Source: Zhengella mangrovi (GTDB lineage Bacteria > Pseudomonadota > Alphaproteobacteria > Rhizobiales > Rhizobiaceae). Taken from it: a DNA stretch of 64,000 nt. How positions within the stretch are numbered: position 1 is the stretch's first letter; every line of letters begins with the position of its first letter. The DNA lies in assembly GCF_002727065.1 (NCBI RefSeq), contig NZ_PDVP01000013.1, forward strand, positions 1 through 64,000. Direction: 5' to 3'. Below the pieces are notes generated by a model. The model worked only from the letters and a program-made list of their open reading frames with translations. It made no database searches and had not been told where the DNA came from. The position numbers and the translations under genes are program-made. Of the stretch, positions 1-9,224 are shown piece after piece.

Positions 1-83
1 GATACCGTTCGAGTGATCCGCATAAAATACGGAAATTGCGTACTTAATAGCATTCCCTCGCAATCGCTTCATCAACCAATTTA

Positions 84-132
84 CAGATTCCTAATCTGAG
101 GGTCGCAGGTTCGAATCCTTTCGGGTGCGCCA
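84..132 (+). tRNA. 3' half of tRNA-Arg(CCT), 5' half missing (partial/remnant)
   Basis: An anticodon arm (stem 84-87/95-98, loop TTCCTAA at 88-94, anticodon CCT at 90-92), a variable region, a T-arm with the GTTCGAATC consensus and a 3' acceptor strand ending in CCA (130-132) are visible. The matching 5' acceptor strand (expected near GCACCCG) and a D-arm are absent from the preceding 60 bases, which are AT-richer than the rest of the window. The T-stem also has a mismatch. This is the usual look of the tRNA 3' end duplicated as an attachment site at the far end of an integrated phage or island. An intact copy would lie outside the window. Confidence 0.7.
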
Positions 133-265
133 TTCCTTTCAAGCCTCATCGCTGTCCAACTCCTTGTCCCCTCGCCCTTCTGGCCAATACAGTCGGCCGG
201 GAGTTCTTTGACCGATGCCCCGGGACGCCATCGCACGACGGCGAAAGCCCGCGATCCGGCCCTGA

Positions 266-1216
266 TCAGGAAAGACGCGCCCGCTGGGCGGTCGGCGACA
301 CGCCGTAGGCGACACGGTAGGCCCGGGAAAAGTGGCCGAAATTCTCGAAGCCGCAGGCGATCGCCACTTCCGACACCATGTTGTCGGTCTGCAGCAGCAG
401 ATGACGCGCGCGGTCGAGCCGCATTTCCATGAAGTATTTTTTCGGCGTCGTGTTCAGGTACTTGGCGAAAAGGCGCTCGAACTGCCGGGTCGAAATGCCG
501 AGTTCCCGGGCGATCTCGGCTTGCCTTATCGGATCCTCGATCCGTTCGCGCATGATCTGGATGGCACGCACCAGGTGCCGGTTGCGCAGCCCGTTGCGCG
601 ATTGCAGCGAGACCTTCTGTGCGGCCGTGCCCTGGCGGACCGCGTTGTAGACCATCTGGTCGGCGACCGCGACCGAGAGGTCGTAGCCGTGATCGCGCTC
701 GATCAGGTGCAGCATGAGATCGGCCGTGGCGGTGCCGCCCGACGCGGTGGTGAACGCCTCGTCGGCCACGAACACGTTGCGCACCAGGTTCACTTCCGGG
801 AACTCCTCCATGAAGCTGTCGTGGTATTCCCAGTGGATGGCCGTCGCCAACCCGTCCATGAAGCCCGCCTTGGCCAGCACGTAGGCGCCCGAGCAAAGGG
901 CGCCGATCTTCGTTCCCCGGACCCGCTCGCGGCGAAGTGCCGTGATCAGCCTGCCGTGGTCCTTTTGGCGCATGTGGATGCCGGACAGGACGAAGAGCCG
1001 GTGGCTGGCCGGCAGCGTGTCGAAGCGGTGATGAACCCTGAGAACGGCACCGTCGGAGGCCGTTGCCGTCTCGCCGTCCTCGGAAGCAAACGACCAGCGG
1101 TAGAGTGCTTCGCCGCTGATCAGGTTGGCGATCCGCAGGGGATCGACCGCGCAGGCGAAGGCAATGTGGGTGAAATCCTCCACCAGGGCAAAAACGACAT
1201 GCTGCGTATCCGCCAT
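266..1216 (-). CDS. GlxA-family (DJ-1/PfpI + AraC) transcriptional regulator
   Basis: Predicted 316-residue activator with a GATase1/DJ-1-like sensory domain at about residues 5-175, including a Cys-containing elbow (GALCSGAY). A double helix-turn-helix AraC DNA-binding domain follows at about 218-316 (ELGISTRQFERLF and CGFENFGHFSRAYR). This architecture is that of GbdR/CdhR-type regulators, which often control quaternary-amine catabolism. It lies downstream of hpbD and the mttB-like gene on the same strand, which suits control of betaine use. I chose the ATG at 1216 because the conserved domain begins there (MADTQHVVF); a longer in-frame start exists but adds unrelated sequence. The inducer is unknown. 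Confidence 0.88.
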   Translation of the reverse strand: MADTQHVVFALVEDFTHIAFACAVDPLRIANLISGEALYRWSFASEDGETATASDGAVLRVHHRFDTLPASHRLFVLSGIHMRQKDHGRLITALRRERVRGTKIGALCSGAYVLAKAGFMDGLATAIHWEYHDSFMEEFPEVNLVRNVFVADEAFTTASGGTATADLMLHLIERDHGYDLSVAVADQMVYNAVRQGTAAQKVSLQSRNGLRNRHLVRAIQIMRERIEDPIRQAEIARELGISTRQFERLFAKYLNTTPKKYFMEMRLDRARHLLLQTDNMVSEVAIACGFENFGHFSRAYRVAYGVSPTAQRARLS

Positions 1217-1441
1217 TGGCCGTCTTTCATCCTCTCTGGCACCGCGCACAGGATACTTGAACCTCGAATGTAGACAATATGTATTGGAACGACTTGCCAG
1301 GAGCCGTGAACCGATCGGCCGATGGCCCTGGTGCGCGACCGCGATGCCAGGCCAATGCAGCAAATCGGCACCGGCCTCGTGGCGCGCCGGAGGGGTTGGA
1401 AGGCCTGCGGAGAACAAGGGCGGAGGCGTGTTTCGCCCGTC

Positions 1442-2548
1442 TCAGCCGAAGCTGGCCACCGGATTGCCGAACCGGCTTTCATCCGGCTCGATACCGAGTC
1501 CCGGTCCCTTCGGCAGGCGGATGTGGCCGCCCTCGATACGGACCCCGTTTTCGCTGTCATAGTGACCCGCGACATGGGGCGCGGCCAGCCAGACCCCCTC
1601 GTTCAGGCGGGGCAGGACCGTGGCGCCGGCATGGGCGCAGGCCGCGTTGATGATGTCACCGCCCCACGCATCGTCGCAGGTATGCGGCAGGTTCCGCGCG
1701 GCGCAGAGGTCGCGGAACGCGCGCATCGGGTGAAGCCCGCCGATGCGTGTCACCTTCATGCCGAACCCGTCGACGAGGCCTGTTCCGGCCGCCGTGATGG
1801 CCGTGTTCAGGCTGGTTCCGTTCTCGTCCATGTACAGCGGATGCGCGATCAGGGGCCGGATCGTCCGAAGGTCTTCCAGGGTGTTGCAGGGCTGTTCGAG
1901 GACAAGCGGGATGTCCCGGCAGGCCTGGCTGAGCCGGATGGCATCGCGCGTTGGCAGCCCGCGGTTGCCATCGACGGCCAGGCGCATGCCGGTCGACCCG
2001 ATCGCCTCCCAGACCTTCTTGACCGTCTCGATATCCGTCTCGACATCGCGGCCGCCGATCTTGACCTGCAGTCGCGGATAGCCTTCGCGCTGCCTTTCCG
2101 TCGCCATGCGTGCGATGTCATCGGGGTCGCCGACGCCGGTCGCATAGTAGGAGGGGACCCGTTCGGTGAGCGCGCCGCCGAGAAGGTCGCAGACCCGCAT
2201 GCCCAGCGCCCTGCCGACCAGGTCATGGGCGGCGATGTCGATGGCGGCCTTGGCGTAGTTGTGACCGTTGAGGAGCGTGTCCATGGCGCGGTGCAGGGGC
2301 AGGGGCAGCAACGGCGCGCCGATGAGACCCGGTGCCATCGCCTGCAGCGCGGCAAGCGCGCCGGCGGCATGCGCCTCGGCATAGGTCGGGCCCACCGGAC
2401 AGGTTTCTCCCCAGCCGGCAAGGCCATGGTCGGCAACCAGTTTTACGAGCGTCGTCGTGAGCGACCGGACTTCGGCATTGGCCATCCTGTAGGGGCCGTT
2501 CTGCACCGGAAGGTCATGACGATAGAGATGGATCTCGGTGATGCGCAA
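1442..2548 (-). CDS. hpbD: 4-hydroxyproline betaine 2-epimerase (enolase superfamily)
   Basis: 368-residue mandelate racemase/muconate lactonizing enzyme family protein. The two-lysine racemase arrangement is visible: K163 (QVKIGG) and K265 (GMKVTRIGG), with metal ligands D193 (VDGN), E218 (EQPCN) and D241 (DENG). Blocks such as [34 protein letters not shown] and LPKGPGLGI match, from memory, HpbD of Pelagibaca, which epimerises trans-4-hydroxy-L-proline betaine and proline betaine at C2 as the first catabolic step. cis-3-Hydroxyproline dehydratase is a close relative and the main alternative. It follows the MttB-family gene by 54 bases, so the two are probably cotranscribed. Confidence 0.85.
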   Translation of the reverse strand: MRITEIHLYRHDLPVQNGPYRMANAEVRSLTTTLVKLVADHGLAGWGETCPVGPTYAEAHAAGALAALQAMAPGLIGAPLLPLPLHRAMDTLLNGHNYAKAAIDIAAHDLVGRALGMRVCDLLGGALTERVPSYYATGVGDPDDIARMATERQREGYPRLQVKIGGRDVETDIETVKKVWEAIGSTGMRLAVDGNRGLPTRDAIRLSQACRDIPLVLEQPCNTLEDLRTIRPLIAHPLYMDENGTSLNTAITAAGTGLVDGFGMKVTRIGGLHPMRAFRDLCAARNLPHTCDDAWGGDIINAACAHAGATVLPRLNEGVWLAAPHVAGHYDSENGVRIEGGHIRLPKGPGLGIEPDESRFGNPVASFG

Positions 2549-2602
2549 GGACGGGTCCCCAAGAGAAGACCCGCCATTCTGCGGGCCAGGTTGCAGGCGA
2601 GG

Positions 2603-4159
2603 TCAGTAGCTCTGGTTCAGTTCGTCCGCGGCGGGAATTTCCCGTTCGCGCCGGGCGATGTAAGCGCGCAGGGCCTCGTCCCTGGCAATGTCGAGGGCGG
2701 GCTCCTGGTAGTCGGCCAGCAGCCGGCGGGCATGGTCGAGAGCACGCCGCGTGATCTCCTTCTCGCCTTCCGCCATCCACTGCTCGACGGAATTGTTGTC
2801 GAACAGTTCGGGCATGAAATAGGCGGTCTGGAAATTCTCCTGCGTGTGCGGGTGGCCGAGGTAGTGGCCACCGGGGCCGACGTCGGGAATGGCGGACAGC
2901 GCCTGGTCGAAATCGTCCCACTTCGGACCCTCCGCCATGCGGTAGGCCATGGCGCATTGTTCCGCGTCGACCACGAACTTGGCGACCGAGCAATGCATGC
3001 CGGCCTCGTTCCAGCCGGCCGAGTGCCAGATGTAGTTGGCCCCGGCGTGCAGCGTCGCCGACAGCGTGGTCGCGCTCTCGTAGCCGGCCTGCGCGTCGAA
3101 TGTCTTGGCACCGCCGAGGTTGGACGAGGTACGCCAGGGAACGTTGTAGTGGCGCGCCATCTGGCCGATCATGAAGTTCATCAGCGAGATTTCCGGCGTG
3201 CCGGCCATGGGCGCCCCCGATTTCATCGACACGGTCGAAAGGTAGTGCCCGTAGATCGCAGGCGCGCCCTTGCGGATGACCTGCGTGTAGGCCAGCGCCG
3301 AAAGCGCCTCGGCATTGAGCTGCGCGATCGTCGCCGGCACGGATGCCGGCGTGTTGGCGCCGCCCAGCACGAAGGGCGAGCACAGCACCGGCTGGTTGCG
3401 CTTGCAGAAGGCGCGCATGGCGCCGAGCATGGTCTCGTCCCACACCAGCGGCGAATTGCCGTTGCAATTGCCGGTCGTGACGGGATGGTCCTCGAGATAG
3501 TCCTCGCCGAACAGGATGGCGCACATCTCCATCACGTCTTCGGCGTTTTTCGGGCTGGTCGTCATGCCCATGAACATCTTGTCGGAATGCTTCATCGAGG
3601 AATAGGTGATCCGCAGGTGGCGCTGGCTGATCGGGTGGTCGTAGGGCTCGACGATGTGGTGCGCGGTCGAGTGCAGCGCCGGCATCATGTGGCTGAGCTT
3701 GTGGAACATGGCGAGGTCGGCAAGCGTCGGGTTGCGGCGCACGTCGTCGAGGTCGCGCAGGAAGGGGGCGCCGGTCATCGGCACGAAGATCGAGTGCCTG
3801 CCTCCGAGCTTCACGTTGTTGGCCGGGTTGCGCGCGTGATAGGTGAATTCCGCCGGGATGGTCGCGATCAGTTCGCGCACCAGGCCGCGGTCGAGGTAGA
3901 CCATCTCGCCGTCCACCTTGGCGCCGGCCCGCTTCCAGTCGGCGATGGCGATCGGGTCCCGGAACAGCACGCCGACGTTTTCCAGGATATCCATGGAGGC
4001 ATTGTCGATGCGCTCCACCTGGCTGCCGTCCATCACCTCGCATTCGGGAATGCCGCGCGTGAGGCCTGGCAGCATGGTGAAGTCGCGCGTGGTGCGCAGC
4101 GTGCGGCGCGCCGACCGGCCGCCGGCGCGCGACCGCAGTGTCGTGGGATGTTCGCTCAT
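2603..4159 (-). CDS. MttB-family (trimethylamine methyltransferase-like) protein, non-pyrrolysine
   Basis: 518-residue member of the MttB/COG5598 superfamily, which moves a methyl group from a quaternary or tertiary amine to a corrinoid protein. The N-terminal Arg/Gly/Ala-rich segment (RAGGRSARR) and long TIM-barrel body are typical. The reading frame is continuous with no in-frame TAG, so it is not a pyrrolysine enzyme; non-Pyl relatives act on glycine betaine, proline betaine or carnitine. Beside hpbD, a betaine such as proline betaine is the likely substrate. No cognate corrinoid protein or reactivase lies nearby. The ATG at 4159 follows an AGGAGA ribosome-binding site. Confidence 0.85.
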   Translation of the reverse strand: MSEHPTTLRSRAGGRSARRTLRTTRDFTMLPGLTRGIPECEVMDGSQVERIDNASMDILENVGVLFRDPIAIADWKRAGAKVDGEMVYLDRGLVRELIATIPAEFTYHARNPANNVKLGGRHSIFVPMTGAPFLRDLDDVRRNPTLADLAMFHKLSHMMPALHSTAHHIVEPYDHPISQRHLRITYSSMKHSDKMFMGMTTSPKNAEDVMEMCAILFGEDYLEDHPVTTGNCNGNSPLVWDETMLGAMRAFCKRNQPVLCSPFVLGGANTPASVPATIAQLNAEALSALAYTQVIRKGAPAIYGHYLSTVSMKSGAPMAGTPEISLMNFMIGQMARHYNVPWRTSSNLGGAKTFDAQAGYESATTLSATLHAGANYIWHSAGWNEAGMHCSVAKFVVDAEQCAMAYRMAEGPKWDDFDQALSAIPDVGPGGHYLGHPHTQENFQTAYFMPELFDNNSVEQWMAEGEKEITRRALDHARRLLADYQEPALDIARDEALRAYIARREREIPAADELNQSY

Positions 4160-4410
4160 TCCGGGTCTCCTCATGTGAAGGCAGGATGAGCGCTCCGCGC
4201 GAGGTCCGCTTGCCGGAAACCGAACTTTTCGTGCAGGAAGCGACGCCGCCTCCGGAAGGCGATGATGGCGCTCCGTTCCGGCCACACGTGGCAATCGCTG
4301 GCCGCGACCTGGAGCAAGTCCGGCGGACGCGGGGCCCTGTCTGGCGTCCGCAATCGCGTCAGGGTCACGGAAACCGGCATTGGAGCGATCCGGCAGGCAG
4401 CGGAAATGGT

Positions 4411-5928
4411 TCAGTGGATCGCCGCGTACATGATCTTCTTCTCGTCGGCTTCCCCGGCGGAGAACTCCTCCACGATCTTGCCCTGCCGGGCGACCAGGAT
4501 CCGGTCGGAAAGCGCCAGGATTTCCGGCAGGTAGGACGAGATGACGACCACGCCCTTGCCGGCATCGGCCAGCCGGTTGATGATCTCGTGGATTTCCGCG
4601 ATGGCGCCGACATCGACGCCGCGGGTCGGCTCGTCAAAGATGATCAGGTCGGGGTCCTGCACCAGCGACTTGGCGATGACGACCTTCTGCTGGTTCCCGC
4701 CGGAAAGCTCGATCACCTTCACGTCGCCCGACACCGCCTTGATGTTGAGGGCGGTGCGCCAGGTCTCGCCGAGTTGCCGTTCCTCGCGCTTCGGCGCCAG
4801 CGGCTGCGACCGCCACGAGCGCGCGAGCTTGCCGACGTGGATGTTGCGCGGCGGCGTCATCGTCTCGAAGAAGCCTTCCACCTTGCGGTCCTCGGTGATG
4901 TAGGCAATGCCGTCGCGGATGGCCGGGGCGGGCGTGCGGTAGCGCACCGGACGGCCGTTCAGGACGACTTCGCCGCCATGCAGGAAGTTGCGCTTCAGCG
5001 CCCCGGCGACCACCTTGAAGGTTTCCGTCCGCCCGGCACCGACCAGGCCGAAGACGCCGGTGACCTGCCCGGCGAAGACCGAGAAAGAGGTGTTTTTCAC
5101 CACGCCGGCCATGCGCAGGTTCTGCACCGAGAGCAGGCGCCGGCCTTCCGGGCGCACCGCGTCCGTATCGCCGCGGCGATGGCCGTAGAACGACTGCGAC
5201 AGGTCGCGGCCGATCATCGCCTTGATGATGGTCTCACGGTCCAGCCGCCCGGTCGCTTCCGTCAGCACGTGGCGGGCGTCGCGGAGCACGGTGATCCGGT
5301 CGGCGATCATCAGCGCTTCCTCGAGGGCATGGGAGATGAAGATCACCGAGACGCCGCGCGCTTTCAGGTTTTTCACCAGCTTGAAGAAATGCTGCTTTTC
5401 CTCCGGCGTCAGCGTGGCGGTCGGCTCGTCGAAGATGATGACCCGCACGTTGTGGAGCACCGCGCGGGCGATCTCCACCATCTGCCGCTTGGCAGCCCCG
5501 AGCATGGCCACGGTCACGGTGGGGTTCACGTCGAAATTCAGCGACTGGAGGAATTGCTGGGCGGCGATGTTGATCCCGCGCAGCCGGTTGAAGGCCCGTT
5601 CCTGGCCGAGATAGAGGTTCTGTGCGACCGTCATGGTCGGCACCAGGCTCGTTTCCTGGAACACCATGGCAATGCCGAGCGCCAGCGCGTCCTTGGGCGT
5701 GGATGGCGAGACGGGCGCGCCATCGACCAGCATCTCGCCTTCCGACAGGTGCACGACCCCCGCCATCACCTTCGTCAGCGTGGACTTGCCGGCCCCGTTT
5801 TCGCCGAGCAGGGCATGGACCTCTCCGGCCCTGAGGTCGAAATCGATGCCGTCGATGGCCGCTGACCCGCCGTATCGCACGACGGCCTGCCGCAGGCTGA
5901 CCACGGGTTGCGTGGGTTCGTGCGTCAT
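4411..5928 (-). CDS. Sugar ABC transporter ATPase (RbsA/CUT2 type)
   Basis: 505-residue cytoplasmic ATPase with two fused nucleotide-binding domains, as in RbsA, MglA and XylG. The first half has a full Walker A (GENGAGKST, 42-50) and Walker B (IIFDEPTA). The second half has the degenerate P-loop typical of this family (GLVGAGRTE), a signature LSGGNQQK and IIFDEPTRGVD. The start ATG at 5928 overlaps the stop of the preceding SMP-30-like gene by four bases, so translation is probably coupled. It powers the two permeases at 7022-9154 and 10268-11239. The substrate cannot be read from the sequence. Confidence 0.92.
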   Translation of the reverse strand: MTHEPTQPVVSLRQAVVRYGGSAAIDGIDFDLRAGEVHALLGENGAGKSTLTKVMAGVVHLSEGEMLVDGAPVSPSTPKDALALGIAMVFQETSLVPTMTVAQNLYLGQERAFNRLRGINIAAQQFLQSLNFDVNPTVTVAMLGAAKRQMVEIARAVLHNVRVIIFDEPTATLTPEEKQHFFKLVKNLKARGVSVIFISHALEEALMIADRITVLRDARHVLTEATGRLDRETIIKAMIGRDLSQSFYGHRRGDTDAVRPEGRRLLSVQNLRMAGVVKNTSFSVFAGQVTGVFGLVGAGRTETFKVVAGALKRNFLHGGEVVLNGRPVRYRTPAPAIRDGIAYITEDRKVEGFFETMTPPRNIHVGKLARSWRSQPLAPKREERQLGETWRTALNIKAVSGDVKVIELSGGNQQKVVIAKSLVQDPDLIIFDEPTRGVDVGAIAEIHEIINRLADAGKGVVVISSYLPEILALSDRILVARQGKIVEEFSAGEADEKKIMYAAIH

Positions 5929-7025
5929 GCACCGTCTCCTTGCGCGGGTTCCGCGTCCAGTCTCAGCACGGCATCGGCGCCGACCGAAAGGCAGAACAGT
6001 GCTTGCCCGATGGCCGCGGCGGCCACGACACCGTGGTTGCTTCCGTCCACGCGGCTGTGAAGCGAGCGGCGAATCCGTCCGCCGGCATCGAGGCGCACGA
6101 CGAGACCGTAGGACCGTGGCGGCGCCCACGGCTTCAGCACGCCCATCTGCTTGATGCCGCCGCCCTGCAGCGGTTCGAGGAAACTGTGCGGCGGGCGCAG
6201 TTGCGGCGCCGGCCAGAGTTCGGGCGCGATGGTCGCCATCATGATCTCGCGGTACTTCCGCTCGCGCAGGATGAATTCCACCAGCTGGGTACGGCAGGCA
6301 AAGACAGTCAGCCAGAAGCCGCCTCCCTGTGCAGGCACCAGCCGCGACGGGTAGCCGGGCAGGTTTTCCAGCACCGGTTCCGGGTGCTTGCCGGGCGCGA
6401 GCCGGACAACGCGATGCTTCCAGCTTTCCGGAAACAGCAGGCTGCCGTCCGGCTCCACGGCCACGCCGAACGGGTACGCCAGCTTTTCGGCCAGGAGCAG
6501 CTCCTGTCCCGAAGCCGGATCGAGCCGGACGATCCGACCACTGCTGCGCCGCTCCATCAGGTCGCGCTGCCAGTCCTCCGGTCCATTGTGGCGGCTGGCA
6601 TCGCAAACCAGAAGCGTATCGCCATTCGCGGCGATTGCGTTGACGCACTTGAACGGCTGGCCGCAGGCGCTCGTCCAGCGTGTCCCGTCGAAACGCCCGC
6701 CATGGATGCGCACCGCCAGGCCCTCGACGCCGATGGCGATCCCGCCGGCAAAGGCCGCGATGGCCGTGATGCGCCCCGATGCGTGGAACACCTCGCGCGG
6801 TTGCGCCGGCTCGGCCGGGTCGATCTCCAGGACGCGCTCGCCCGCCGCCACCAACAGGCGCTTGCCATCGCACGCCATGTCCGCCGGGTCGCTCACGCCG
6901 GCCCAGGCCGTTGCCCGGTCCAGGGCATGGTTGGGCTTGAGCACGCCGTCGAAGACGGGAACGGTACAGGCGGCATCACCGCGGCCAAGCAGCCGGTCCC
7001 TGAAGGAACGCAGGGCGGCGATCAT
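5925..7025 (-). CDS. SMP-30/strictosidine-synthase-like beta-propeller protein
   Basis: 366-residue protein with repeated propeller-blade patterns (for example LLVAAGERVLEIDP, GVAVEPDGSLLFPES, LPGYPSRLVPAQGGGFWLTV) like those in SMP-30, gluconolactonase and strictosidine-synthase-like proteins. No signal peptide is evident. It sits between the fused permease gene (4-base overlap at its start) and the ABC ATPase gene (4-base overlap at its stop), so it is part of the transporter operon. A role in opening a sugar lactone is plausible, but the catalytic residues cannot be assigned by eye. It is a diverged paralogue of the C-terminal half of the neighbouring fusion protein. Confidence 0.8.
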   Translation of the reverse strand: MIAALRSFRDRLLGRGDAACTVPVFDGVLKPNHALDRATAWAGVSDPADMACDGKRLLVAAGERVLEIDPAEPAQPREVFHASGRITAIAAFAGGIAIGVEGLAVRIHGGRFDGTRWTSACGQPFKCVNAIAANGDTLLVCDASRHNGPEDWQRDLMERRSSGRIVRLDPASGQELLLAEKLAYPFGVAVEPDGSLLFPESWKHRVVRLAPGKHPEPVLENLPGYPSRLVPAQGGGFWLTVFACRTQLVEFILRERKYREIMMATIAPELWPAPQLRPPHSFLEPLQGGGIKQMGVLKPWAPPRSYGLVVRLDAGGRIRRSLHSRVDGSNHGVVAAAAIGQALFCLSVGADAVLRLDAEPAQGDGA

Positions 7026-9154
7026 GTCGGCAATCCCCAGCGGCGCGCGTACTGCACATAGGCCGGATCGGCCTCGCTCTCCGGCAGCTTGTAGCGGCCG
7101 ATGCGATTGTTGGAGAGCCCGCCGAGGTAGAGCCAGCCCTTGTGTTCGCGCATCGAGGTGATCATCGGGTGGTTGATACCCTGCGGGTCCCACAGGCTGT
7201 AGAGCACCTTGCCCTCAAGATTGATCTTGAAGACGCAGCCGTTGTTGATGTTGGGGAACATCCACTCGTCGAACGGCAGCCGCTGGGTCATGCGCTTGCG
7301 GAACCCGGGCATGCGCATGGCCAGGTCCAGCGCTGGGCCGCGCATGCCGACCAGCGCCACCCAGTAGTTGCCGTCGGATGCCTTGTTGATGTTGTCGGGA
7401 TAGCCGGGAAGGTTGTCGATCAGCACCTCGATCCTGCCCTTCTTCGGGCCGTCGAACCAGTAGCGCGAGACCGAGGCCGCCGAGGTCTGGGCGAACAGGA
7501 AGGATTGCCCGTCGTCGCACATGGAAATGCCGTTCGGGAAGCGCAGCCGGTCGATGACCGTACGCGTCGAGCCGGTGCGCGGATCGTGGCAGATGATCCG
7601 GCCGGCCGGCCGCGACTCCAGCGCGTCGACGGCATATTCGCTCATCTCGTAGCGCCGCGTCGCCTCGGAGAAGAAGATGCGGCCGTCGTCGGCGATGTCG
7701 AGGTCGTCGGCAAGCCGCAGGCGCGAATCGTCGTTGACGGAGGTCCATGACCGGTTGGTCTCGTCGGTCAGCTTGCGCACCTCGCCCGCCGGCGAGACCT
7801 GGTAGAGCCCCATCCCGCCCACGCAGACGTTCAGGTTGTCCTCCCGGTCGAAGGCAAGGCCCAGCGGTTGGCCGCCGATATGGGCGAAAATCTCCATCCG
7901 CTTGTAGTCCGGTGCGAGGAAGCGGACGATGTCGCCGTGGCGCGAACCGGAATAGAGGTTGTCGTTGCGGTCGAGAATCACGTCTTCCGGCCCCTCCACC
8001 TCGCCGAGGCCGATCACGTCCACGCCGCGCAGCGTGTCGTTGACCGCCCAGGCGTTGCCTGGCTTCGCCTCGCAGGAGGGTGGCGGCGGCAGGTAGAGGT
8101 AGTCCGGGCTGACGTAGACGCTGGAAATGATGCGGTGCCGGTTCTTGATCCAGCGGATGTCGATGACTGCGGCGGCGACGAGGATGGCGGCGAGCGTCAT
8201 GCGGATGGCGCCGCCGGAGGCGGAATAGGCGGTCATGCCGTTGGTGATGATGAGCACGATGGCGAGGCCCACGATCGCCTTGGTGACCGATCCGCGGCCG
8301 CCGCCCAGCGTAATGCCGCCGAGCACCGCGGCGGTCAGCGCGGTCACCTCCATGCCGACGCCGATATTGCCGCCCACCGAGGCCAGGCGCGCGCCGAAGA
8401 AGATGGCGGCGATGGCGGTCAGCCCGCCCGAGGCGACATAGGTCAGCGCGATCGTACGCCGGACCGCGATGCCGGCATTGTAGGCTGCCCGCCGCGAACC
8501 GCCGATCGCCATCAGGTGCCAGCCGGGCCTGAGCCGCGTGAGCAGGACGTGGCAGGCCAGCGCCACGGCCGCGAACAGCCAGACATTGACCGGGATGCCC
8601 CGGATGAGCCCGATGCCGAGGAAATCCCACGTCGCCGAGTCGGGCAGCGACATGGCGATGGCCGTGGCGTGGTCCGCCGTCCAGATCTCGTAGACGGCGC
8701 GGAAGATGATCAGCGTGATCAGGGTCGTCAGGAAGGCGCGCAGCCTGAGGTAGCCGATCAGGATGCCGTTGACCGCGCCGAGCGCCATGCCGGCAAGGAT
8801 CGTCACCGCGACGGCCGGCGCGGCGGACCATTCGTATTCGTGCATCAGCAGCAGCACGATGAAATTCGTCACCGCGAAGATCGATCCGACCGACAGGTCC
8901 ACGCCGCCGGCCATGATGACGATCGACAGGCCGAGCACGATGAACCCGAGTTCGCCGCCCTCGCGCGCGATGATCGACAGCTGGGCGAAGGTGAAGAAAC
9001 CCGGCACAAGCCAGGACAGGATCGCGAAGGTGGCCACCAGCACCAGGACGGGGATCGCGGTCTCCATCCACGGCTTGGACAGGATCTCGCCGACCACGTG
9101 ATCGGGCCAGATGCGGTAGCGGATGCGTGTCAGGGTCTCGTTCAGGTGGGCCAT
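7022..9154 (-). CDS. CUT2 ABC permease fused to a strictosidine-synthase/SMP-30-like propeller
   Basis: 710-residue fusion. Residues about 30-335 are an RbsC-type membrane domain, with many hydrophobic segments and the SVGGNIGVGMEVTALTAAVLGG region typical of BPD_transp_2. Residues about 370-700 are a beta-propeller with the strictosidine-synthase-like signatures RFPNGISM and LPGYPDNINKASDGNYWVAL. The frame is uninterrupted, so the fusion is not a frameshift artefact within this sequence. It is one of two permeases in the operon and overlaps the next SMP-30-like gene by four bases. Fusing the transporter to a lactonase-like domain suggests substrate capture or processing at the membrane. Confidence 0.87.
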   Translation of the reverse strand: MAHLNETLTRIRYRIWPDHVVGEILSKPWMETAIPVLVLVATFAILSWLVPGFFTFAQLSIIAREGGELGFIVLGLSIVIMAGGVDLSVGSIFAVTNFIVLLLMHEYEWSAAPAVAVTILAGMALGAVNGILIGYLRLRAFLTTLITLIIFRAVYEIWTADHATAIAMSLPDSATWDFLGIGLIRGIPVNVWLFAAVALACHVLLTRLRPGWHLMAIGGSRRAAYNAGIAVRRTIALTYVASGGLTAIAAIFFGARLASVGGNIGVGMEVTALTAAVLGGITLGGGRGSVTKAIVGLAIVLIITNGMTAYSASGGAIRMTLAAILVAAAVIDIRWIKNRHRIISSVYVSPDYLYLPPPPSCEAKPGNAWAVNDTLRGVDVIGLGEVEGPEDVILDRNDNLYSGSRHGDIVRFLAPDYKRMEIFAHIGGQPLGLAFDREDNLNVCVGGMGLYQVSPAGEVRKLTDETNRSWTSVNDDSRLRLADDLDIADDGRIFFSEATRRYEMSEYAVDALESRPAGRIICHDPRTGSTRTVIDRLRFPNGISMCDDGQSFLFAQTSAASVSRYWFDGPKKGRIEVLIDNLPGYPDNINKASDGNYWVALVGMRGPALDLAMRMPGFRKRMTQRLPFDEWMFPNINNGCVFKINLEGKVLYSLWDPQGINHPMITSMREHKGWLYLGGLSNNRIGRYKLPESEADPAYVQYARRWGLPT

Positions 9155-9180
9155 GGCGGACCGGTGTCTGGAAACGCGGG

Positions 9181-9207
9181 AAAGGCGGGCGGCGGGGATC
9201 GCCGCCC
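9181..9207 (-). terminator. Intercistronic hairpin after the sugar-binding-protein gene
   Basis: On the minus strand, GGGCGGCG (9207-9200) pairs with CGCCGCCC (9194-9187) around a 5-base loop, followed by GCCTTT. It lies just downstream of the stop of the binding-protein gene (9225) and before the fused permease gene (9154). Hairpins in this place commonly stabilise the upstream mRNA or reduce read-through, so that the binding protein exceeds the membrane parts. The T-tract is weak. Confidence 0.5.
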
Positions 9208-9224
9208 GTACGATCGGGGATGGC

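Noticed and set aside
81-896. Minus-strand open frame ending in ERIRTCDPQIRNL
   Set aside because: Its end is the reverse reading of the tRNA-Arg 3' half, a well-known spurious translation, and the rest lies out of frame over the AraC-type regulator gene.
1322-4189. 955-codon plus-strand open frame
   Set aside because: It runs antisense to hpbD and the MttB-family gene and has the Arg/His/Gly-rich composition of a GC-rich shadow frame, with no family similarity.
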